Positions 1 to 9,012 of a stretch of DNA of 64,000 nucleotides are shown one piece after another. Within the stretch, counting starts at the first letter, position 1. Every line of letters begins with the position of its first letter. Below the pieces are notes generated by a model that did no database searches, was not told where the DNA came from, and worked only from the letters and a program-made list of their open reading frames with translations. The stretch comes from Acetispira formosa (nom. nud.) (GTDB lineage: Bacteria > Desulfobacterota > Desulfarculia > Adiutricales > Adiutricaceae): the NCBI GenBank assembly GCA_023525915.1, contig CP026657.1, forward strand, positions 3,062,001-3,126,000, written 5' to 3'. The translations under genes were made by a program, and so were the position numbers.

Positions 1-151
1 TCCCTTGAACTGGCGGTTCGCAGCTACGCAAAAAACGTGGTTTTTGCTTCGCGGGTTACCGCTTGACCGTCAAAACCAGTCGCTGACGCTCCGTCTCGCC
101 CTCCATGGCTCGACCCCCATTGTATGGGGCGGAGTTGGCTTAGAATTGCTG
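1..151 (+). repeat. RptA MITE-like repeat, cut by window edge
   Basis: Left-truncated copy of the RptA family. It contains the core hairpin of the GCAAAAA..GTGG..TTTTTGC type and the conserved block CAGTCGCTGACGCTCCGTCT, and ends at AGAATTGCTG, the terminal inverted repeat seen in complete copies at 43325-43497 and 55579-55748. An RptB hairpin follows, the same order as at 50259-50791. Confidence 0.75.
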
Positions 152-209
152 TCCGGCTCCCATTCTGGGCTATGCACGCTTTCCAGACCTTAAGAATGCC
201 GACCATGTA

Positions 210-293
210 GCCGCCGGGAGAAATGTTTTTGCCCGGCGAGGTGACTAAAGACCCCCGGAACCGGAGCCGGGCAAAAACATTTCTCCCGGCGGC
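210..293. repeat. RptB long hairpin repeat
   Basis: Perfect inverted repeat with 27-nt arms (210-236 and 267-293) around the conserved loop GTGACTAAAGACCCCCGGAA. The same loop lies in hairpins at 17206-17294 and 50709-50791, whose arms differ in sequence but still pair with each other. It lies downstream of the 3' end of fliL. Confidence 0.8.
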
Positions 294-359
294 GGACACC
301 CTCTAAAAACTTTAAGCGATACACAGCGCCAGCCCTCCGCCGGAGGGCCAGCACCGTTT

Positions 360-1013
360 TTACTGCACCACGAATTCAGAAAAATAGATGTTCCTTATCT
401 TGCCGCTGGTCAACTGGGTGTTGATGCGGTTGAGCATCTGGTTGCGGAGCCTCATCTTGCCGTCGAGAGTGGCTATGTCGTCAAACGACAGGCTCGACAG
501 AAGAAGAAGGATCGTATCCCTGAACTGAGGCATTTTTAAATTAATCTCATTGGCCAGGTCCGGGTTCTCGGCCTCAATGCTCATGGTCAGCTTCAGGAAC
601 CGCCGGCCCGCGCCGTCATTGAGGTTGACGATGAAGGGCTTGAACTCGATGTTCTGGGGCCCCAGCGCTTCAACGCCTTCACCTTCGCCGCCCTCACCGA
701 CGGCAGCGCCGCCGGAAGCGGCTTCAGCGCCGCCCTTCTTGGGATCTTCAATGGGCGCGGCGGTGTCGTCACCGGGGGCGGGCGGAGGCGGTGCTGTGTC
801 GCCGCCTTCCACGGCCGCCGTTTCAGGTGCTTTGGAGCCGCCCAGAAACATCATGGCCGCGAAAGCCCCGCCGCCGCCGATAGCCATGGCCAGAACGACG
901 ATGATAATCAGCTTGAGCTTGCCGCCCTTCTTTTTAGGCGCGCCTTCCCCGCCTTCGCCTCCGCCTTCCACTTCCTGCTCTTCAGCGGGCGGATTCTTCT
1001 CTTTCTTAGCCAT
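360..1013 (-). CDS. fliL: Flagellar basal body-associated protein FliL
   Basis: 217 aa. FliL is a single-pass inner-membrane protein that surrounds the MotAB stator and supports torque generation. Visible here are a charged Glu/Gly/Lys-rich cytoplasmic N-terminus (1-32), one transmembrane helix (about 33-58), a long Pro/Gly/Ala-rich linker, and a periplasmic domain whose end, YFSEFVVQ, is the family's typical C-terminus. The linker is longer than usual and low in complexity. The start is well placed behind GGAGGTGCCAC. It is the last gene of a minus-strand set with motA and two motB-like genes, with about 155 bases between it and the preceding gene. That order fits stator loci of delta-type bacteria. 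Confidence 0.9.
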   Translation of the reverse strand: MAKKEKNPPAEEQEVEGGGEGGEGAPKKKGGKLKLIIIVVLAMAIGGGGAFAAMMFLGGSKAPETAAVEGGDTAPPPPAPGDDTAAPIEDPKKGGAEAASGGAAVGEGGEGEGVEALGPQNIEFKPFIVNLNDGAGRRFLKLTMSIEAENPDLANEINLKMPQFRDTILLLLSSLSFDDIATLDGKMRLRNQMLNRINTQLTSGKIRNIYFSEFVVQ

Positions 1014-1168
1014 GTGGCACCTCCGTCATTATACTAAATCGTTCCATTTCACAGAGTTAAAGAATGCTAGTTTACTGCACACTGACACGCATTGAAAACT
1101 GACCGTTCGCGGCGGGTTGATCGTGCGCCAGTAAAAGGTTCAGTTTCATTGCTTTGGGCCTGTCGTCA

Positions 1169-1942
1169 TCAGCCTCGCCAGGAACTCTGTTCCGGCCGGT
1201 AGATGATAATCTCCAGGCGGCTGTTTTCCCAGGCCCGCTCCGAATCTTCAGTGCGCGGGCGCGAGCCGCCGTAACCGCCAAGGCGGAAGCGCTCTTCAGC
1301 CAGCCCCAGCCCGGTCAGGAACTCCATCACCACCTTCGAGCGCCTCAGAGACAGGTCATAGGCGGCCGGATCGTTCCCGCCCTCAAGAGGTGAGAGGGGG
1401 TTGGTGTGGCTTTCAATGCTCACCGGCAGCTGGACATTTTGTAAAAATACGGCCAGCTTCTCCAGCAGCAGGACATTGTCGTCCATCAGTATGGCGCCGC
1501 CTTCCGGGAAGAGGAGGGCTCTGTCCCACTTTATGACCAGCCCCCGGTTATCCCTGGAGAACTCAACCCCGCCGCGCGCGGCTTCTTCCAGCCGCTGGTA
1601 GTCGGGGGTTCGGGCCGGGTCCAGCTGAAAGACGGCCCGCTTGAATTCCTCCTGGTCGAACATGACGTTTTCCGGCAGACTATCGAGGTTTTCCATCAGC
1701 TCTATGACCGGGGCCAGAAGCGACTTGTCGGAAAACATCAGGGTCCCGTCGCCCCGCCGGATGTAATCGGCCTCTCCCTCCAGAACGCCCTCTTTAAGGA
1801 GGAAGTCAGTTCTGGGCGTTTGGGTGGTGATGCCGATTATCAGCACCAGAAAGGTCAGGAGTATGGTCACCAGGTCGGCGAAGGAAATTATCCAACTGAC
1901 GCTGCCAGGGGACGGCGAGGTGGAGCGTCCGGCCTTCCTCAT
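1169..1942 (-). CDS. motB: Stator protein MotB (OmpA/MotB domain, Asp present)
   Basis: 257 aa from the chosen ATG, which begins 1 nt after the stop of the upstream gene. Upstream in-frame starts exist at 1960 and 1981, but they overlap that gene. The single N-terminal helix (about 18-36) carries the sequence SFADLVTILLTF with Asp23 in the place of the universally conserved proton-binding Asp of MotB. The rest is a periplasmic linker and a C-terminal OmpA-like peptidoglycan-binding domain ending in NSRLEIIIY. MotB with MotA forms the ion-conducting stator. The gene lies directly behind a second motB-like gene that lacks this Asp, so this is the likely channel-forming copy. Confidence 0.88.
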   Translation of the reverse strand: MRKAGRSTSPSPGSVSWIISFADLVTILLTFLVLIIGITTQTPRTDFLLKEGVLEGEADYIRRGDGTLMFSDKSLLAPVIELMENLDSLPENVMFDQEEFKRAVFQLDPARTPDYQRLEEAARGGVEFSRDNRGLVIKWDRALLFPEGGAILMDDNVLLLEKLAVFLQNVQLPVSIESHTNPLSPLEGGNDPAAYDLSLRRSKVVMEFLTGLGLAEERFRLGGYGGSRPRTEDSERAWENSRLEIIIYRPEQSSWRG

Positions 1943-1943
1943 C

Positions 1944-2840
1944 TCACAGCCCTTCCCCATTTTCTCTAAGGAGAAAGTCAAAGCCCCTGAAGTTGTAAGT
2001 GGTGGCTTTTTCCGCCAGATCTTTCAACTCATCGGCGCTGATGCTGGAAAAATCAAGCACCAGATCCACCCGGTTGTTTTTGGCCCGGCCGGCCGGGGTC
2101 ATGTTGGAATACAGGGGCTTTCCGCCGGCATAGGCGAAAGCGTTCAGCCGGTCGCGTTCCAACCCCCCGGAGGCAGCCAGAAAATCCATTACAGCTATGG
2201 CCCGTCCGCCGGAAATATCCCAGTTGTCGCCGATATCCCTGGTCTGCGGCGGCCGATTGTCGGTGTGCCCCTCCACGGTGACGGCAATGGCGTTGTCGGC
2301 CATGATCCGGCTGAACACCAGAAGCGTTTCGGCCATTTCCTCACTCAGTTCCCAGGAATCGGGTTTGAAAACCAGCCCGGCCGAGAGCGATATTATCCGC
2401 TGCCCCTTGGTGTGGATAATCCTGGCTTCACGGTCCATAATGGCCGGAGCCAGCACGGCCCTGATCTGGGCCATTTCCATTTCCGGCAGCACCAGGTGCC
2501 CCTCATCGTCAAAGCCCATGGTCAGATCGGGGAGGCCGTCATCACCGCCTATGGCCACCCGTCCTCCGGTGAGGACGCCGAAGCTGTTCTGGATGGACCC
2601 CAGGGCCGTGGCGTATTTCGTTTCATCGAAATTGGCCCGACTGACCAGGATGACGAAGAAACTGACCAGAATCAGCATCAGTGTGGTATACAGCACCATG
2701 GTGCGGCTGCCGCCCTCCATGAGGGGTTCCGGCGGCTCTTGCGGGCGTCGGCGGCGCTCCGCGCCCCAATCAGGGTAATAGTCCGCCTCCGGCGCTGGGA
2801 GCGTGGTGACGATTGTCTGGGAATCTTCAAACCTTTCCAC
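1944..2840 (-). CDS. OmpA/MotB-family protein lacking the channel Asp
   Basis: 298 aa. Architecture resembles MotB: a Pro/Arg-rich cytoplasmic N-terminus, one helix (about 47-67), and an OmpA_C domain with the VEGHTDNRP motif and ending NRVDLVLDF. The helix reads YTTLMLILVSFFVIL. Aligned on its first Phe with the neighbour's helix, the position of the proton-carrying Asp is Thr53. It is therefore probably not an ion-conducting subunit alone. It could be a structural or peptidoglycan-anchoring partner, or part of a mixed stator. It starts 3 nt after the motA stop and ends 1 nt before the next start, so tight translational coupling is expected. Paired MotB-like genes next to motA are also known from delta-type genomes. 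Confidence 0.85.
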   Translation of the reverse strand: MERFEDSQTIVTTLPAPEADYYPDWGAERRRRPQEPPEPLMEGGSRTMVLYTTLMLILVSFFVILVSRANFDETKYATALGSIQNSFGVLTGGRVAIGGDDGLPDLTMGFDDEGHLVLPEMEMAQIRAVLAPAIMDREARIIHTKGQRIISLSAGLVFKPDSWELSEEMAETLLVFSRIMADNAIAVTVEGHTDNRPPQTRDIGDNWDISGGRAIAVMDFLAASGGLERDRLNAFAYAGGKPLYSNMTPAGRAKNNRVDLVLDFSSISADELKDLAEKATTYNFRGFDFLLRENGEGL

Positions 2841-2843
2841 GGT

Positions 2844-3608
2844 TTACCTGAATATGGATATTCGGGCAGAGGGCGGCAGAAACGCGTGCAGCTTCTGCTC
2901 GATTATCCTGGGGTTGTCGCCCCGGCAGAGCGACAGTATGCCCTGAACGATCAATTCCTTGATCATGGTTTCATCCTGCGATCTGGCCCGGAGTTTCCCG
3001 GCAATGGGGATGAAGATCATATTGGCCAGAATCGCGCCGTAAAAAGTGGTGACCAGGGCCAGACTCATGGCCGGGCCGATGCTGGACGGGTCATCGAGCT
3101 GCCTGAGCATGGATATCAGGCCCAACAAAGTGCCGATCATGCCAAAGGCCGGGGCGAAATTGCCCATGGTCTGAAAGATGTCGGCTCCCAGGCGGTGGCG
3201 CGATTCCTGAAACGATATTTCCGTTTCCAGGATCTCAATTATAGCCTGCGGCTCCAGACCGTCCACAGTCAGTTGCAGGCCTTTGCGCAGAAAAGGATCG
3301 TTGATCTGCCTTATGTTGGGCTCCAGCGAAAGGAGCCCCTCTTTCCTGGCCTTGGCCGAGAACATGGTGAAACCGGTGATGATTTCGCCAATGGTGGTGG
3401 TCTGGGTCACAAACGCCTGTTTCAGGACCGAGAGGGTGTTGAGACAGTCTCTCAGCGGATAGCTGATCATCGTGGCGCAGGCCGTCCCCCCGCAGACTAT
3501 TAGGATGGAGGGCAGATCCAGAAAGGCGTCGATCCCCACCCCCATGGTCATTGAAGCGACCAGAAGCCCGATGGAGGAAATGATTCCGATAATGGTTGCT
3601 ATATCCAC
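2844..3608 (-). CDS. motA: Flagellar stator protein MotA
   Basis: 254 aa from a GTG at 3608, giving an N-terminus DIATIIGIISSIGLLVAS that matches the family. A longer frame reaches 3695, but the added residues look non-native. MotA is the four-helix inner-membrane subunit that, with MotB, couples ion flow to rotor torque. Visible are hydrophobic segments near residues 5-22, 30-50, 150-170 and 180-205, the conserved FxxxGxFAPAFGMIGTLLGLISML-type stretch, and a charged cytoplasmic loop between. It is the first gene of the motA, motB-like, motB, fliL set. Confidence 0.88.
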   Translation of the reverse strand: MDIATIIGIISSIGLLVASMTMGVGIDAFLDLPSILIVCGGTACATMISYPLRDCLNTLSVLKQAFVTQTTTIGEIITGFTMFSAKARKEGLLSLEPNIRQINDPFLRKGLQLTVDGLEPQAIIEILETEISFQESRHRLGADIFQTMGNFAPAFGMIGTLLGLISMLRQLDDPSSIGPAMSLALVTTFYGAILANMIFIPIAGKLRARSQDETMIKELIVQGILSLCRGDNPRIIEQKLHAFLPPSARISIFR

Positions 3609-3830
3609 TTGAGAAACACCCTGGTATTGGGCCCGGAACACAGAGTGATCCGGCCATGTAAAATAAGCAAAAAATGTGCCTGAAACAAGCGCCAAAAAAT
3701 AAGCAGGACGTGAACTCTTCTTTAGCCTTAAAATTATACCATAATTGCCATTAAAGAGCTAGTTCAGGACTTTGGTGGAATGTGGGGTAAAATGCCGCTG
3801 GGAAAGTCGGCCTGAAAGGAGGACACGCCT

Positions 3831-3905
3831 ATGGCACAGTCCTTGAGAAAGTTTCAGCCGCTACGGTGGCTGGCGTTCTGGTGTTTTTCTTCTTCCGCTG
3901 GTTAA
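3831..3905 (+). CDS. Possible 24-residue small ORF with strong RBS
   Basis: The only coding hint in the 3.6-4.1 kb gap. An ATG at 3831 follows AAAGGAGG with 8 nt spacing and encodes 24 residues starting MAQSLRKF. A +1-shifted frame over the same DNA encodes a hydrophobic stretch ending VLVFFFFRWLTNRR, which looks like a small membrane peptide. I cannot tell which frame, if either, is used. No homolog is recognised. Confidence 0.25.
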   Translation: MAQSLRKFQPLRWLAFWCFSSSAG

Positions 3906-3921
3906 CGAACCGGCGCTAAAA

Positions 3922-3960
3922 TGAAAATCGCCCTATGGGAACTCGCCATTCCCATAGGGC
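3922..3960 (-). terminator. Putative terminator of the blaI-blaR1 pair
   Basis: Perfect 11-bp inverted repeat (3930-3940 with 3950-3960; GCCCTATGGGA). Read on the minus strand, the hairpin is followed by GATTTTCATTTT. It is 129 bases beyond the stop of the M56 peptidase gene, which reads toward it. Confidence 0.5.
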
Positions 3961-4088
3961 ACTAACTCGTTTGATGTAACGTCAATCCGGGGGGGCTTGC
4001 CCACGGAGCCGGGAGTGTTAGCGCACTCTCGATTCTTTTTAATTTACACATTTCAAGCAAAGGTTTCAAGTGCCGCTGGCTGGCCGGA

Positions 4089-5186
4089 TCACTCAATTGC
4101 TTCAAACTCAACAGCCGTGTATGCCCCCAAAGCTCCCTGCCATTGAAATTTCATTTTCAGAACGCCTTTGCGTCCATCCGGCGCGGTGGTCTCCATCTCT
4201 TCAGCCGGAACCATATGCTCCCGGCTTAGCCCGTACATCTCCGGATTCAGGAGACCCAGGCCCAAAATCGCCGCCATCAGACAGGCGCAGGCCGTCAGCC
4301 TGTCCTTGCCCACCGGAATTATTCCAGCATCGCGGAAGATGTATCCGAAGCGTCTGGCAATATCGGCGTAACCACTGGAAAAACCGGGCGCGAAGCTCGT
4401 CCCGCCGCTTATGGCGCGGGCCATGAGGCGGGAATAAGCCAGTGGATCAAGCCTGTGTTTTTCAATAACACAATGGTCGCAAACTATCTCCAGGTGGTTT
4501 TTGTAGCGAAGCGCGGCGTGGCGGACTATCGGATTGAACCAGAAAACCGCTTTCAGCAATCCGGCCATGAGGTATTTCAAGGTGTCTCTGTTTCTGATGT
4601 GGGTCAGTTCGTGCAGGTAGACGGCATATCTTTCGGCTTGGCTGAAGTTTTGGCGGAAATGCCGGGGCGTCCCTACCCAGCCTTGGGACAGGCTCCAGGA
4701 AAACGGCGAATAACCCCCTTCAACCTGCTTTAAATTCACGTTCCGCAAACCTGTGGCCAGCATGGCCTCATCAAAGGCCGGATCGGCCGGGGCCGCCTGG
4801 TTGGCGGCCAAGCGCCGCCCTATGGCCCGGCAGCGCAGGACCAGGGCGACCAAGTTGGCGATAAAGCCAAAGGCCCATAGAAGGGCAATTCCCGGCTGTA
4901 ATCTTTCCCCGTCAAAGTTGATATAAACGGACTCCATGCCATTGCCAATGGTTCTTATGACTATTTCGCCCAAGGGAGTGAATAACGCGGCAGCCGAAAG
5001 AATTAAGGCCGACGGCAGCCACCCGGCGGACGGGCGAAACTTGCCCCTGAAAAACGAGGCCGATGACGCCAAAAGGGCCAGGCCATAAAAAATGACAAAA
5101 ATTATTGAGATTACCAATAGAAAGTCGGCCGTGACTGTCAGCCAGAAAATCAAATCATGAAAATAAAACCGGAGACTGTCAGCCAT
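4089..5186 (-). CDS. BlaR1/MecR1-type M56 membrane metallopeptidase
   Basis: 365 aa. M56 proteins are membrane zinc peptidases that, on a signal, trigger cleavage of a BlaI-type repressor. N-terminal membrane helices lie near 13-40, 56-78 and 98-118. The zinc motif HELTH is at 192-196, with a downstream EIVCDH segment typical of the family, and a further helix follows near 285-305. The protein ends about 60 residues later, with no penicillin-binding sensor domain as in classical BlaR1. The sensed cue is therefore unlikely to be a beta-lactam bound covalently, and no beta-lactamase gene is next to it. It overlaps blaI by 8 nt (ATG inside the end of the repressor gene). Confidence 0.85.
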   Translation of the reverse strand: MADSLRFYFHDLIFWLTVTADFLLVISIIFVIFYGLALLASSASFFRGKFRPSAGWLPSALILSAAALFTPLGEIVIRTIGNGMESVYINFDGERLQPGIALLWAFGFIANLVALVLRCRAIGRRLAANQAAPADPAFDEAMLATGLRNVNLKQVEGGYSPFSWSLSQGWVGTPRHFRQNFSQAERYAVYLHELTHIRNRDTLKYLMAGLLKAVFWFNPIVRHAALRYKNHLEIVCDHCVIEKHRLDPLAYSRLMARAISGGTSFAPGFSSGYADIARRFGYIFRDAGIIPVGKDRLTACACLMAAILGLGLLNPEMYGLSREHMVPAEEMETTAPDGRKGVLKMKFQWQGALGAYTAVEFEAIE

Positions 5187-5571
5187 TTTCTATTTCTTTC
5201 TGCTTCAATATCGCCTGAAGATGCTCAATTTCCTCTTTTTTCAAATCAGAGTTCGTGATGAAATGGCTCAGCATTTCACTGACGCTGTTGCCGTAAAGCT
5301 GGCCGAGAAAGGATTTGTTCTTGCCTTCCATCACCTCCGGCCTTAAAACCAGGGCGCGGTAATGATAGATGCGGGAATCGTGGGCGTCCACCTCAAAGGC
5401 CACGGCGTCCTTGGCAATGAGGCGGCGGATGAGGGTTTTGACGGTGCGCATAGAGACCTGCCGGGAACTGGTCACCTGCTCCACGATTTCCGCCGCTGTC
5501 GCCGTGGGGCGCAGCCACAGCACTTCCATAATGGGCCACTCGGCTTCGGTAATATTTATCTTTTCTTTCAT
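5179..5571 (-). CDS. BlaI/MecI/CopY-family repressor
   Basis: 130 aa, the usual length of the family. An N-terminal winged helix (about 5-75) begins with ITEAEWPIMEVLW, the family hallmark, and contains TVKTLIRRL in the recognition helix. The C-terminal dimerisation part has FLGQLYGNSVSEMLSHF. Such repressors bind palindromic operators and are inactivated by proteolysis downstream of an M56 peptidase, here the overlapping next gene. The first gene of a two-gene operon. I did not find a clear TACAnnnTGTA-type operator upstream, so the target sites are open. Confidence 0.9.
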   Translation of the reverse strand: MKEKINITEAEWPIMEVLWLRPTATAAEIVEQVTSSRQVSMRTVKTLIRRLIAKDAVAFEVDAHDSRIYHYRALVLRPEVMEGKNKSFLGQLYGNSVSEMLSHFITNSDLKKEEIEHLQAILKQKEIENG

Positions 5572-5740
5572 CGATCTTCATCCTCAATTTTTTATGATGA
5601 TAGCATGACTAAAAAAGCCGCGCAACGGAAAAAAGACTAAAGTTGTTTTCAATTTGGTCGATAAGAATTTTGAAAACGGATGTAGTCTGTTTGAAAAACT
5701 TACTCTCGCCGCACGATCGGCTTTAATTTTGGAGGTTGTT

Positions 5741-6328
5741 ATGTCCATATCCAGCATTAACTCAACGATGCCGCACTTGAAACCCAACGGAGCTGCCAAC
5801 CAGCCTGGCCAGGTTGAAGAGAAATCACCGCTTCAGCAAGCGCGGGAAGCGGCCGGGCAAAGCAATATAGCTGGAAAATTGGGCTTCGACAGCGTCGATA
5901 TTTCCCTGGAGGGCAAAAAATCAGCCAAGGCGCTCTATGAATCTTTGGGGCAGCACAAAATCGAAGGAAAAGAACCCAAAGAAGCTAAAGAAGCCAAGGA
6001 GGGTAAAGAGGCCAATGAAGCCAAGGAAGGCAATAAAAATAGTGAGGGCGCTCCCGCTCCCGAAGAGGGGAAAGAAGGCCAGAGCGGTGGCCTGGCCGGG
6101 GCCGGCCAGCCTGAAGGCGGCCAGAACGGCGGCGGCGGAGGCGGCGGTGATAAGGAAAAAGAGCTGGAGGAGTTAAAAAAGGAGGCTGAAAAGCTGAAAG
6201 CGGAAATAGCGCAATTGAAGAGTCAGTCCGGCGACGAATCCAGTGAACAAGAGGTCAAGGCCAAGGAAGCGGAAAAGCAGCAGCTCGACGCCAAGATCAA
6301 GGCTATGGAGCAGCAGATGAAGCAGTAA
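5741..6328 (+). CDS. Hypothetical charged coiled-coil protein
   Basis: 195 aa from an ATG behind GGAGGTTGTT. No homolog recognised with certainty. The N-terminal third is Ser/Asn/Gln-rich. Residues about 75-105 are a run of short repeats of the KEAKEGKE type, followed by a Gly-rich linker. The last 60 residues (from KEKELEELKKEAEKLKAEI) are a predicted coiled coil ending in MEQQMKQ. No signal peptide or membrane segment. The C-terminal coil is reminiscent of FlxA-like proteins, but that is a guess. It stands alone, with its own terminator downstream at 6380-6420. Confidence 0.75.
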   Translation: MSISSINSTMPHLKPNGAANQPGQVEEKSPLQQAREAAGQSNIAGKLGFDSVDISLEGKKSAKALYESLGQHKIEGKEPKEAKEAKEGKEANEAKEGNKNSEGAPAPEEGKEGQSGGLAGAGQPEGGQNGGGGGGGDKEKELEELKKEAEKLKAEIAQLKSQSGDESSEQEVKAKEAEKQQLDAKIKAMEQQMKQ

Positions 6329-6379
6329 TTCCAAGGCTTTTACCAATTCCAGACTTTTCCCGCCGAATTGCATCCTATA

Positions 6380-6420
6380 GCCGGGCAAAAAACCGTGATT
6401 TTGCCCGGTTGCTCTTTTTT
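6380..6420 (+). terminator. Intrinsic terminator
   Basis: Hairpin CCGGGCAAAA / TTTTGCCCGG (6381-6390 with 6399-6408) followed by GCTCTTTTTT. It follows the coiled-coil gene. The loop and A/T stem resemble the core hairpin of the RptA repeats. Confidence 0.85.
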
Positions 6421-6577
6421 CGCTCCAGGGCCAGCCGCTGCGGCTCTGTCTTGCCATGGCCGTCCCGAAGTTGAAAGCCGTGTGAGCGCACCACTTTAAA
6501 AACTGCCGGGAAAAAATCACTCTATAATTTTATTAAGCTTTGATATATAATTATCCAATCGCCGCCAAAGGCGTTTT

Positions 6578-6607
6578 CTGGTCCGGCCTCAAGGCCGGAC
6601 GTTTTTT
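6578..6607 (+). terminator. Intrinsic terminator-like hairpin upstream of sua5
   Basis: Perfect 10-bp inverted repeat GTCCGGCCTC / AAGGCCGGAC (6581-6600) followed by a run of six T. It lies 31-60 bases before the Sua5 start codon, so it may stop read-through or act as a leader attenuator. Confidence 0.6.
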
Positions 6608-6637
6608 GCCAAAAAAAATTATGTGATTGGATAACCA

Positions 6638-7246
6638 ATGATTGTCAGCATTAATCCGGAAAACCCTCAGGGCCGCCTCATTGCCAAAGTTGCCTCCATC
6701 CTTGATGACGGCGGCCTGGTCATCTATCCCACGGACACCCAATACGGTCTGGGCTGTGATCTGACCAAAAAAAAGGCCATAGAAAAGGTCTATCGCCTCA
6801 AGCAGCGCAATCCCAAAAGCCCCTTCAGCTTTGTCTGTGCCGACCTCACCCACATCGCTGAATACGCCAAGGTTTCCAATTTCGCCTATCGCACCATGAA
6901 GCGGCTTTTGCCCGGGCCCTATACTTTTATTCTGGACGGCACCAAGCTGGTGCCCCAGCTTATGCTCACCAAGCGGCATGAGTGCGGCATTCGTGTGCCC
7001 AACCATCCCATCGCCTTGGAACTGGTCCAGGCCCTGGGGCGGCCCATCATCAATACATCGGCCTCTCTTGACGGCCAGCCTGTCCCGACCACAGCCGAAG
7101 ATTTCGCCGATCTTTTTAAAAATCAGGTTGACGTTATTATTGACGGCGGCCCCGTGGCCGGGCAGCCTTCCACCATCATTTCCATGATCGACGACGAACC
7201 GGAAGTTCTGCGTGAAGGCCTCGGCCCCTGGCCCACCAGGGCATAG
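6638..7246 (+). CDS. Sua5/YciO/YrdC-family protein, threonylcarbamoyl-AMP synthase type
   Basis: 202 aa, a single YrdC-like domain. Family members make threonylcarbamoyl-AMP from threonine, bicarbonate and ATP for the t6A37 tRNA modification. Visible are YPTDTQYGLGCDLTKKKAIEKVYRLKQR, the nucleotide and Thr binding region; the KSPFSFVCADL segment; and the later INTSASLDGQPVPTTAEDF stretch. It has the YciO-like length, without the Sua5 C-terminal domain, so it could be a YciO paralog rather than the essential TsaC. The next gene cluster contains a tRNA synthetase, but no operon is implied because an RptD repeat lies in between. Confidence 0.85.
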   Translation: MIVSINPENPQGRLIAKVASILDDGGLVIYPTDTQYGLGCDLTKKKAIEKVYRLKQRNPKSPFSFVCADLTHIAEYAKVSNFAYRTMKRLLPGPYTFILDGTKLVPQLMLTKRHECGIRVPNHPIALELVQALGRPIINTSASLDGQPVPTTAEDFADLFKNQVDVIIDGGPVAGQPSTIISMIDDEPEVLREGLGPWPTRA

Positions 7247-7460
7247 CCCTGGACCCACGGATGCTTGCGCATCCTTCGTCTAGGTGTTTTTTTCCCTGGG
7301 CGTTAATATTGGCGGCCATCATCGTATTAAGAGCGTGGCCCCCTTTGTCTATTCAGTATGGTCACCGGCATGGGGGCACCGCTCTTAATACGATGATGGC
7401 CGCCTAAATTAACTATTACGGGAAGGGGCAACCCAGACATGGGGTCCGGGCCCTGCCCGG
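7232..7460. repeat. RptD inverted repeat element
   Basis: Two inverted arms containing GGCGGCCATCATCGTATTAA (left, from 7311) and its complement (right, ending near 7407). The outer flanks also mirror each other: a GGGTCCGGGCCCTGCCCGG block at 7442-7460 and CTGGACCC near 7246. Single arms of the same family occur at 26741-26920 and 45022-45115. It begins at the stop codon of the Sua5 gene. Confidence 0.7.
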
Positions 7461-7475
7461 TAAAGGAGGTTTGGG

Positions 7476-7646
7476 ATGATTAGCTTTGTCAGGTTTTTTT
7501 TGACCGCGATGTTTTCGACCTGCCTTTTTCTTAGCGGAGGCTGCGCCTCATATAACAACGAACCCTTTTGGGAGGAGCAAAACAGCTCCCCACAGGCCGA
7601 TGACGGCTATTTCGAAGATGAACCGCCCACGGAAAATATGAGCTGA
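7476..7646 (+). CDS. Small lipoprotein (56 aa)
   Basis: ATG behind a near-perfect Shine-Dalgarno (TAAAGGAGG, 6 nt spacing). The 56 residues start MISFVRFFLTAMFSTC, followed by FLSGGC, a good lipobox with Cys23, so the mature part is only about 34 residues. That part is acidic (ASYNNEPFWEEQ..., then DDGYFEDEPP). No homolog recognised. Such a protein would be a small membrane-anchored lipoprotein. It ends 66 bases before the serS start and is probably cotranscribed with it, or simply placed between. Confidence 0.7.
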   Translation: MISFVRFFLTAMFSTCLFLSGGCASYNNEPFWEEQNSSPQADDGYFEDEPPTENMS

Positions 7647-8999
<1,353 letters not shown>

Positions 9000-9012
9000 G
9001 GAATAACAGGCA

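Noticed and set aside
1824-3503. Long open frame of 559 codons on the plus strand
   Set aside because: Antisense to motA and the two motB-like genes, which have clear family motifs; residue composition is typical of a shadow frame in GC-rich DNA.
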